Source: Streptomyces phaeoluteigriseus
GTDB lineage: Bacteria > Actinomycetota > Actinomycetes > Streptomycetales > Streptomycetaceae
Assembly: GCF_001896135.2 (NCBI RefSeq)
Contig: NZ_MPOH02000011.1
Coordinates: forward strand, 695,245 to 728,082
Length of the DNA: 32,838 bases
Direction of reading: 5' to 3'
Shown one piece after another: positions 25,924-32,838 of the stretch. The position numbers were made by a program, and so were the translations under genes. The notes below the pieces were generated by a model. It saw only the letters and a program-made list of their open reading frames with translations, ran no database searches and was not told the origin of the DNA. Each line of letters opens with the position of its first letter. Position 1 is the first letter of the stretch.

Positions 25924-27099
25924 TCACCCGAAGGGGAAACCCGTGTAGCCCTCGGCCAGGTCGGTCTCGGCGGCCCGGGAGGAGGCGATGCGCTCCAGGC
26001 GGGCCAGCTGAAGACGCTCCTCGAAGGGGGAGGCGCCGGGGACCCGGTGCAGGAGGGTCGTCATGTCGTAGGAGAACCGCTCGGCCTGCCAGACCCGGCG
26101 CAGGCAGGTCTGCGAGTAGGCGTCCAGCAGCTCCGCCGAACCCGTCTCCCGCTCGTGGACGAGGGCGCGGGCGAAGGTGACGACGTCGCCGACGGCCAGG
26201 TTCAGGCCCTTGGCACCGGTCGGCGGCACGATGTGAGCCGCGTCACCGGCCAGGAAGAGGCGGCCGTGCCGCATGGGCTCGTGGACGTAGGAGCGCATGG
26301 GGGTGACCGACTTCTGGGTGATCGGGCCGCGCTCCAGCGTCCAGTCGTCGTCGGTCTCGAAGCGGCGCTCCAGCTCGGCCCAGATCTCCTCGTCGCTCCA
26401 GGCCTCGGCGTCCGTGCCCTCGGGCACCTGGAGGTAGAGCCGGGACACCACGGGGGAGCGCATGGACAGCAGGGCGAAGCCGCGGTCGTGACGGGCGTAG
26501 ACCAGCTCGTCGTGCGAGGGCGGCACGTCGGCGAGGACGCCGAGCCAGCCGAAGGGGTACACGCGCTCGAAGCCGCGGGTCAGTTCGGCGGGGATCGCCG
26601 TACGGGAGACGCCCCAGAAGCCGTCGCAGCCGACGACGTAGGCGCAGTCGAGGACGCCCTCCCGCCCGTCGTGCCGGAACCGCACGTGGGGGTGGTCGGT
26701 GTCGGCGCCCTCGACGGCGAGCGCCTCCGCCTCGAACAGCAGCGGGCCACCCTCCTTCAGCTGGAGGGCGATGAGGTCCTTGCACACCTCGGTCTGGGCG
26801 TAGACCGTGACCGACCGGCCTCCGGTGAGGGCGGGGAAGTCGACGCGATGGCGTTTGCGGTCGTAGCGCAGTTCGATCCCGTCGTGGCGCAGGCCCTCAC
26901 GGTCCAGGCGCTCCCCGGCGCCGGCCGCGCGCAGGACGTCCGCCGTGCCTTGCTCCAGGATCCCGGCGCGCTGGCGCTGCTCGACGTAGCCCCGGTCGCG
27001 GCTCTCCAGGACGACGGAGTCGATCCCGGCGTTGCGCAGCAGGCGGGCGAGGAGGAGGCCGGCGGGGCCGGCGCCGATGATGCCGACGGTGGTGCGCAT
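25924..27099 (-). CDS. pobA: 4-hydroxybenzoate 3-monooxygenase
   Basis: A 391-residue FAD monooxygenase that hydroxylates 4-hydroxybenzoate to protocatechuate with NAD(P)H and oxygen. Motifs: GAGPAGLLLARLL at the N-terminus, QRQRAGILEQGT, the DG motif VVGCDGFWGVSR, FGWLGVLADVPPSHDELVYA, GFALLSMRS and AGDAAHIVPPTGAKGLNLA. The last segments carry the substrate-binding Tyr, Ser and Arg known from the Pseudomonas enzyme; the C-terminal EGYTGFP keeps the second active-site Tyr. The ATG at 27099 is preceded by GGGAA. It is followed downstream by about 250 bp without a gene before the Bax-inhibitor gene. No pca ring-cleavage gene adjoins it. Confidence 0.96.
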   Translation of the reverse strand: MRTTVGIIGAGPAGLLLARLLRNAGIDSVVLESRDRGYVEQRQRAGILEQGTADVLRAAGAGERLDREGLRHDGIELRYDRKRHRVDFPALTGGRSVTVYAQTEVCKDLIALQLKEGGPLLFEAEALAVEGADTDHPHVRFRHDGREGVLDCAYVVGCDGFWGVSRTAIPAELTRGFERVYPFGWLGVLADVPPSHDELVYARHDRGFALLSMRSPVVSRLYLQVPEGTDAEAWSDEEIWAELERRFETDDDWTLERGPITQKSVTPMRSYVHEPMRHGRLFLAGDAAHIVPPTGAKGLNLAVGDVVTFARALVHERETGSAELLDAYSQTCLRRVWQAERFSYDMTTLLHRVPGASPFEERLQLARLERIASSRAAETDLAEGYTGFPFG

Positions 27100-27169
27100 C
27101 GGGCGTTCCCTTCAGACGGGCGTCATCGCCACGCGGTGTCCGAGTGACGGAGTACGCGGTGTTCGCGTG

Positions 27170-27185
27170 GTGAAGTTTCCTTCAC
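27170..27185 (-). promoter_or_regulatory. Inverted repeat upstream of pobA
   Basis: GTGAAG, TTTC, CTTCAC: perfect 6-bp arms about 70-86 nt upstream of the pobA start. A plausible operator for a 4-hydroxybenzoate-responsive regulator, though no regulator gene adjoins. Confidence 0.4.
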
Positions 27186-27299
27186 TCTTGTCGGACGTGA
27201 GTCTGCGCGCGTGTTCACCAGGTGTCAACGGGTCGGACCGGAGGACGTGGGGCGCTCGGTGGAGGACCGGCGAACGACGAGCCGTCACAAGACGGGAGG

Positions 27300-27382
27300 T
27301 GCCCGGAACCGGACTTGAACCGGTACGCCCGCGAGGGGCAGCGAGGTTTAAGCTCGCCGTGTCTGCATTCCACCATCCGGGC
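27300..27382 (-). tRNA. bldA: tRNA-Leu(UAA), the UUA-decoding bldA tRNA
   Basis: Read on the minus strand from 27382. The acceptor stem GCCCGGA pairs with TCCGGGC (27307-27301). The anticodon stem GCGAG/CTCGC encloses the loop CTTAAAC, giving anticodon UAA at 27350-27348. A long class-II variable arm (GCCCC TCGC GGGC) and a T-arm (ACCGG TTCAAGT CCGGT) follow. The discriminator is A at 27300 and CCA is not fully encoded (CCT follows). This tRNA is the only efficient reader of the rare UUA codon in Streptomyces and controls development and antibiotic genes that carry TTA. The match to the known bldA sequence is from memory but the anticodon is directly visible. Confidence 0.95.
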
Positions 27383-27774
27383 AGGCCATGGGCTCCGCGT
27401 CGAGGTTCGAGCCTATCGGGAGGCGGCGCGCCAACAGGGGCCGGGCAACCCCATGTTGTCTTATTTTATTGAGGCCTGAGGGAGCATCAGCCCCGGAACT
27501 GGCCATCCGCACATGCCAACAGCCTCATCCGCGGCATCGGCCGGTGTACACGGAATGACGGAATTTCACCGTCCGAACGAGGGTGCTCCACCGGTTCTCG
27601 ACGAACGGCCCCTCAGGGACGCGGGTCATCCCCTGGTATGACACGGCGGCCGGCGGTCACTCCGAAGTCGCCCCTCGGAACCGGAACAGCGGCTGACTAC
27701 ACGGCGCCGGGCGGCCGAGACGATGGTACGGACCCCGAAACGCACAACACCGTCGTCCCGACAGGAGCACCTCC
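27383..27774. other. Intergenic region between bldA and the ABC transporter
   Basis: The 392 bp hold the bldA promoter region and several short inverted repeats: GTGTACAC at 27544-27551, GACGG/CCGTC at 27557-27573 and GTCAT/ATGAC at 27625-27642. These may be operators for the exporter genes. I see no gene. Confidence 0.5.
27410..27475 (-). promoter_or_regulatory. Putative bldA promoter region
   Basis: TAGGCT (27415-27410) on the minus strand would start transcription about 20 nt before the tRNA. No clear -35 box is visible. A strikingly AT-rich block (27454-27471, containing TTATTTTATT) lies 40-60 nt further upstream and could act as an UP element. Confidence 0.4.
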
Positions 27775-28545
<771 letters not shown>

Positions 28546-28641
28546 TCCCCGGTCCGGACGACACGGCCGGGACGGCTGACGGCCCGGCAGGACAGCCCGG
28601 CGGGACCGACAGCCCCGGCACGACCGAGAAGAAAAGAACCC

Positions 28642-31170
28642 ATGTTCCGTACCGCCTTGCGCAACGTCCTCGCGCACAAGGCCCGGCTCCTGATGACCGT
28701 GCTCGCCGTGATGCTCGGCGTGGCCTTCGTGTCGGGAACCCTGGTCTTCACCAACACCATCTCCGAAGCCTTCCAGAAGAGTTCCGCCAAGGGGTTCGAC
28801 CAGGTCGACGTCGCCGTCACGGCCGAGTCCCAGGAGGACGAGGGCGACCGCATCGGCCGGACGACCGAGCTGACCCAGGCCCTGCTCGACCGGAGTGCCG
28901 AGGTTCCCGGCGCCAAGTCCGCCATCGGCGTGGTCCGCGGTTTCACCGCGATCGCCGACAAGGACGGCAAGCTCGTCGGTGGCGGCTTCCAGTCACAGGG
29001 CGGGAACTACTGGGGCGACAAGGACCCCCGGTACACGCTGAAGGAGGGCACCGCCCCGCGGGGTCCCGGCCAGATCGCCCTCGACTCCGAGACCGCCCGG
29101 CGGGCCGGTTACGAGGTCGGGGACACCGTGCGCCTCTCGGTGGACGGCCCCGTCCTCAGCCCGGAGATCACCGGCATCTTCACCACCGACGACGGCAACG
29201 TCGCCGCGGGCGGCAGCCTCACCCTGTTCGACACGGCCACCGCCCAGCGGTTGTTCGGCAAGACCGGCACGTACGACGAGATCGACGTGAAGGCCGCCGC
29301 CGGCACCTCGCAGACCGCGCTGAAGGCCGCCCTCGACAAGGCGCTGCCGAAGGACCTGGTCGAGACCACCACCGGGGAGCAGCTCGCCGAGTACCAGGCG
29401 GAGATGATCTCCGCCTCGACCAGCGGACTGCGGCAGGGCCTGCTGGTCTTCGCCGGCATCGCGCTCTTCGTCGGCACCTTCATCATCGCCAACACCTTCA
29501 CCATGCTGGTCGCCCAGCGCACCAAGGAGCTGGCGCTGCTGCGCGCGGTCGGCGCCTCCCGCCGGCAGGTGACCCGGTCGGTGCTGATCGAGGCGTTCGT
29601 GGTCGGTACGGCCGCCGGTGTGACGGGACTGGTCGCCGGCGTCGGCATCGGCGCCGGAATGCGCTCGCTGATGGGCGGCCTGGGCGCGACCGTCCCCGAC
29701 GGTCCACTGGTCGTCTCGCCCGGCACGGTCGCGACCGCCCTCGTCGTCGGCGTCGTCATCACCATGCTCGCGGCCTGGCTGCCCGGCCGCCGGGCCGCGA
29801 AGATCGCGCCGGTCGCCGCGATGAGCAGTGTGCACGCCACGGCGTCCGCCAAGTCGCTGGTACTGCGCAACACCATCGGCGCCCTGCTCTCGGCGGCGGG
29901 CATCGCGGTGGTCCTCGCGGCCACCACCATGAGCGGTTCGGACGGCCAGGCCCCCATGGGGCTCGGCGCGGTCCTGCTCGTCATCGGCGTGTTCGTGCTG
30001 ACCCCGCTGCTGTCCCGGCCGCTGATCGCGGCCGCCTCGCCGGTCCTGCGGATCTTCGGGGTGTCCGGCAAGCTCGCCCGGCAGAACGCGGTGCGCAACC
30101 CGCGCCGTACGGCCGCCACGGCCTCCGCGCTGATGGTCGGCCTCACCCTGATCACCGGCATGACGGTGATGGCGGGCAGCCTCCAGAAGTCGATCGACAA
30201 GATGGCGTCCACGGCGATCAAGGCCGACTACGTCGTGTCGATGGCCAACGGCAACGAGCTTTCCCCGGACGTCGAGAAGAAGCTCAGGGCGACCGACGGG
30301 GTGACCGTCACCAGCCCGCTGCGCAACGCGCCCGCCCGCATCGACGGACGGACCGAGTACGTCACGGGCGTCACCGGTTCCGCCATCGGGGAGCTGACCG
30401 ACCTCACGCTCGACGACGGCTCCTTCGCGGTCGGCGGCACCAAGGTCGTCGTCGACGACGACACCGCCGCGTCGCACGGCTGGCAGGCCGGTTCGGACTT
30501 CACGGTGGCCTACGAGGACGGGAAGAAGCAGCGGCTCACGGTCGCCGGGGTCTACCAGGGCAACGAGATGATCCAGGGCATCATCCTGGACAACACCGCC
30601 CTCGCCCCGCACCAGGACGACCCGACCGACATGCAGATCATGGTCAAGACGTCCGGCGGCGCCTCGGACGCGACGAAGGACAGGCTGGAGAAGGCCCTCG
30701 GCGCCAACCCGGCCATCAAGGTCCAGAGCAAGCAGGACCTCTCCGACGAGATCGCGCAGATGTTCACGCTGATGCTGAACATGCTCTACGGCCTGCTCGC
30801 GATGGCCGTGATCGTCGCGGTGCTCGGCGTCATCAACACGCTGGCCATGTCGGTGTTCGAGCGCTCGCAGGAGATCGGCATGCTGCGGGCCATCGGGTTG
30901 GACCGGCGGGCGGTGAAGCGGATGGTGCGGCTGGAGTCGCTCGTCATCGCGCTGTTCGGCGGGGTGCTCGGCATCGGGCTCGGCATGTTCTTCGGCTGGG
31001 CGGCCGGTGAGCTGATCGGCACGTCGATGCCGACGTACGAACTCGTCCTGCCGTGGGCCCGGATGGCCGTGTTCCTCGCACTGGCCGCCGCGGTGGGTGT
31101 CCTCGCGGCGCTCTGGCCGGCGCGGCGGGCGGCCCGGCTGAACGTGCTGGCGGCCATCAAGTCCGAGTAG
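28642..31170 (+). CDS. FtsX/MacB-like ABC transporter permease, 842 residues
   Basis: A large permease with two FtsX domains. An N-terminal helix (LLMTVLAVMLGVAFVSGTLV, residues 15-35) is followed by an extracellular domain to about residue 260. The first FtsX core (about 265-395) has GLLVFAGIALFVGTFIIANT and LALLRAVGASRRQV. A central pair of helices lies near 410-460, with RNPRRTAATASALMVGLTL at about 490-508. A second extracellular domain spans about 525-700, and the C-terminal FtsX core (700-842) has YGLLAMAVIVAVLGVINTL, EIGMLRAIGLDRRAVKRMV and a final WPARRAARLNVLAAIKSE. That gives about ten helices. The length is typical of the actinobacterial two-core exporters. The ATG at 28642 follows AAGAAAAG. 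It is cotranscribed with the ATPase and ends at a strong terminator. Confidence 0.94.
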   Translation: MFRTALRNVLAHKARLLMTVLAVMLGVAFVSGTLVFTNTISEAFQKSSAKGFDQVDVAVTAESQEDEGDRIGRTTELTQALLDRSAEVPGAKSAIGVVRGFTAIADKDGKLVGGGFQSQGGNYWGDKDPRYTLKEGTAPRGPGQIALDSETARRAGYEVGDTVRLSVDGPVLSPEITGIFTTDDGNVAAGGSLTLFDTATAQRLFGKTGTYDEIDVKAAAGTSQTALKAALDKALPKDLVETTTGEQLAEYQAEMISASTSGLRQGLLVFAGIALFVGTFIIANTFTMLVAQRTKELALLRAVGASRRQVTRSVLIEAFVVGTAAGVTGLVAGVGIGAGMRSLMGGLGATVPDGPLVVSPGTVATALVVGVVITMLAAWLPGRRAAKIAPVAAMSSVHATASAKSLVLRNTIGALLSAAGIAVVLAATTMSGSDGQAPMGLGAVLLVIGVFVLTPLLSRPLIAAASPVLRIFGVSGKLARQNAVRNPRRTAATASALMVGLTLITGMTVMAGSLQKSIDKMASTAIKADYVVSMANGNELSPDVEKKLRATDGVTVTSPLRNAPARIDGRTEYVTGVTGSAIGELTDLTLDDGSFAVGGTKVVVDDDTAASHGWQAGSDFTVAYEDGKKQRLTVAGVYQGNEMIQGIILDNTALAPHQDDPTDMQIMVKTSGGASDATKDRLEKALGANPAIKVQSKQDLSDEIAQMFTLMLNMLYGLLAMAVIVAVLGVINTLAMSVFERSQEIGMLRAIGLDRRAVKRMVRLESLVIALFGGVLGIGLGMFFGWAAGELIGTSMPTYELVLPWARMAVFLALAAAVGVLAALWPARRAARLNVLAAIKSE

Positions 31171-31183
31171 GAGCGGGCTGGTC

Positions 31184-31216
31184 AGGGGCCCCGTCGGGTA
31201 CGTCGACGGGGCCCCT
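31184..31216. terminator. Bidirectional terminator after the ABC permease
   Basis: Perfect 13-bp arms (AGGGGCCCCGTCG and complement) around a 7-nt loop GGTACGT, followed by TTG. It lies between the convergent permease and cyclopropane synthase genes. Confidence 0.85.
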
Positions 31217-31236
31217 TGCGCTGTCCGGCGGCCGGC

Positions 31237-32526
31237 TCAGTTCCAGGTGCGGGAGCGCAGGGGCAGGCCGGAGGCGCCGGAGGGCGGGGTACGGACGGCC
31301 AGGACCTGGTTGACACCGATGCGGTGGTGCTCGAAGGCGAGCGCGGAAGCCGCCATGTACAGGCGCCAGACACGGGCCCGGCCCGCACTGGTCAGCTGCA
31401 CGGCCCGGCTCCAGTCGTCCTCCAGCCGGGACACCCAGCGGCGCAGGGTGAGGGCGTAGTGCTCGCGGATCGACTCCACGTCACGGACCTCGAAGCCGGC
31501 CCGTTCGAGCTGGGTGACGGTGGAGCCGAGAGCCGCGAGTTCGCCGTCCGGGAAGACGTAGGCGTCGATGAACTCGTTGATCTCGTAGGCGGTCTCGTCG
31601 CGATGGGGGCGGCGGGCGATCTGATGGTTGAGCAGCCGGCCGCCGGGCTTGAGGAGGGCGTGCAGGACGCCTGCGTACTCCAGGTACTTGTCGGCGCCGA
31701 CATGCTCGGCCATGCCGATGGAGGAGATCGCGTCGTACGGCCCGTCGGCGACGTCCCGGTAGTCCTGGACGCGGATCTCGACGCGGTCGGTGAGGCCGGC
31801 GTCCGCGACGCGCTTACGGGCGTACGCCGCCTGCTCCTGGGAGAGGGTGATGCCGACGACGCTCACCTCGTGCTCGCGGGCGGCGTGGATCGCCATCGAG
31901 CCCCAGCCGCACCCCACGTCCAGCAGGCGTTGACCCGGCGTCAGCGCGAGCTTGCGGCAGACCAGTTCCAGCTTGTCGCGCTGGGCGTCCTCGAGGGTGC
32001 TGTCGGCCGACTCCCAGTAGGCGCAGGAGTACACCATGGACGGGCCGAGGACGATCTCGTAGAAGTCGTTGCCGACGTCGTAGTGGTGGCTGATCGCCCG
32101 CCGGTCGGAATGGCGGGTGTGCAGGTGGGTCGTGCGTCTGACCTCCTCGGGGGGCGGGGCGGGCGGCAGTGGGGGTCCGGCGAGCTTCAGCAGACCGCGG
32201 ACCGCGGCGCGGAAGCCGGGATCGCGCAGGGCCTCGGTGAGGCTGCGGGCGTGGTCGTCGCGGTGCCAGACCTGGCCGGAGATCAGGTCGAGGGCCTGGT
32301 AGAGGTCGCCCTCGACGTCCAGGTCACCGGAGACCCAGGCGCGGGCAAGACCCAGCTCACCCGGTTTGAAGAGGAGCCGGCGGATGGCTCTGCGGTTGCG
32401 TACGACGAGGGTCGGCGCGTCGGGCGGCCCGGCCAGCGAGCCGTCCCAGGCCCGGACCCGCACCGGGAAAGGCGCTTCCAGCAATTGTCGGACGAGGGCA
32501 TGGAGCCGCGGCGCGGCGTCTGCCAT
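31237..32526 (-). CDS. Cyclopropane-fatty-acyl-phospholipid synthase
   Basis: A 429-residue SAM-dependent methyltransferase of the CFA/Mycolic acid cyclopropane family. The SAM site is LLDVGCGWGSMAIHAA near residue 200; SHHYDVGNDFYEIVLGPSMVYSCAYW precedes it in two joined parts. GITLSQEQAAYARKR, IGMAEHVGADKY and the C-terminal REHYALTLRRW are family hallmarks. The first 130 residues are the lipid-binding domain (VVRNRRAIRRLLFKPGELG, ARAWVSGDLDVEGDLY). The enzyme adds a methylene across double bonds of membrane phospholipids, often in stationary phase or stress. I chose ATG 32526 because GGAGG stands 8 nt upstream; a GTG at 32535 overlaps that site. Confidence 0.94.
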   Translation of the reverse strand: MADAAPRLHALVRQLLEAPFPVRVRAWDGSLAGPPDAPTLVVRNRRAIRRLLFKPGELGLARAWVSGDLDVEGDLYQALDLISGQVWHRDDHARSLTEALRDPGFRAAVRGLLKLAGPPLPPAPPPEEVRRTTHLHTRHSDRRAISHHYDVGNDFYEIVLGPSMVYSCAYWESADSTLEDAQRDKLELVCRKLALTPGQRLLDVGCGWGSMAIHAAREHEVSVVGITLSQEQAAYARKRVADAGLTDRVEIRVQDYRDVADGPYDAISSIGMAEHVGADKYLEYAGVLHALLKPGGRLLNHQIARRPHRDETAYEINEFIDAYVFPDGELAALGSTVTQLERAGFEVRDVESIREHYALTLRRWVSRLEDDWSRAVQLTSAGRARVWRLYMAASALAFEHHRIGVNQVLAVRTPPSGASGLPLRSRTWN

Positions 32527-32651
32527 GGTGCACACCTCCGTGACGGTGATCCCGGATGTCCTTGCACCACGTAAACACCACCGAGGCCGTAACGCAGTCC
32601 CCTGCGGGGGTTATGTCGGTGCAAACCATCCGAACCGGTGTGTCGTCCCAC

Positions 32652-32838
32652 CACGGGGCCCCGCCCCGGACCCCGGTCCCACCCACCGACCCGCCCAACA
32701 CGGCGGGTGACGATCACCCCCACGGGGCTCCGCCCCGGACCCCGGTCCCGCCCACCGACCCACCCCACTCGGCGGGTCGACGATCACCGCCACGGGGCTC
32801 CGCCCCGGATCCCGAGGGCCGAACCCCGGACCCCGGAC
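32652..32838. repeat. 69-70 bp tandem repeats with GGGGC-TCC-GCCCC hairpins
   Basis: Units start with CACGGGGCTCCGCCCCGG (first copy CACGGGGCCCCGCCCC) at 32652, 32721 and 32791; the third runs off the window. Each unit ends in CGGCGGGT and GACGATCACC. The hairpin core recurs widely in Streptomyces intergenic DNA, from memory. No gene is seen from 32527 to the end. Confidence 0.85.

Noticed and set aside
27032..27479. Open frames crossing the bldA tRNA
   Set aside because: They run through the tRNA and have no ribosome binding site.

Overview
The window is high-GC actinobacterial chromosome and almost certainly Streptomyces. The supports are strong G/C bias in third codon positions, frequent GTG starts, AGGAGG-type ribosome binding sites, TAGGNT-like -10 boxes and a tRNA-Leu that reads UUA (bldA). 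From memory, the gene order resembles the S. coelicolor segment running from sigI to bldA; I could not check this by alignment.

Layout. 1-600 holds degenerate tandem repeats. 595-2958 is a partner-switching stress module: an anti-sigma kinase, a possible 50-residue ORF and a STAS anti-anti-sigma factor on the minus strand, divergent from a SigB/SigF-type sigma factor. A frameshifted EamA transporter (3338-4317) runs convergently into a histidine-utilisation operon on the minus strand (9854 to 4257). That operon is hutU, an M20 amidohydrolase, hutF and hutI; the first three genes are joined by 4-nt GTGA overlaps. 10464-12648 is a four-gene plus-strand cluster (roadblock, DUF4388-like, roadblock, roadblock) with no GTPase or kinase nearby. 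A membrane protein, an RpiR regulator and a histidase-family protein follow on the minus strand. The histidase-like protein lacks the serine of the Ala-Ser-Gly triad that makes the MIO cofactor. Its upstream region shares an AT-rich TGTGAATA element with the hutU upstream region, which suggests one regulator for both.

16020-18531 holds a remnant of a glycine-betaine-type ABC ATPase, a small membrane protein, an SDR oxidoreductase and a divergent, frameshifted MmyB-type regulator. 18937-22877 holds cystathionine beta-synthase (minus), an SGNH hydrolase and a thiolase (plus). 23181-25676 holds conserved small proteins and a Bax-inhibitor-1 family membrane protein. Next come pobA (4-hydroxybenzoate 3-monooxygenase), bldA, a MacB-like ABC exporter (ATPase and 842-residue permease) and a cyclopropane-fatty-acid synthase. 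The window ends in 69-70 bp tandem repeats carrying a common GGGGC-TCC-GCCCC hairpin.

The best leads are: the MIO-less histidase homologue with its RpiR partner and shared operator; the M20 enzyme as a candidate for the missing N-formylglutamate step; the three-roadblock cluster without a GTPase; and bldA itself. Two apparent one-base frameshifts could be real lesions or assembly errors. All assignments rest on reading the translations and DNA by eye; no database search was run.
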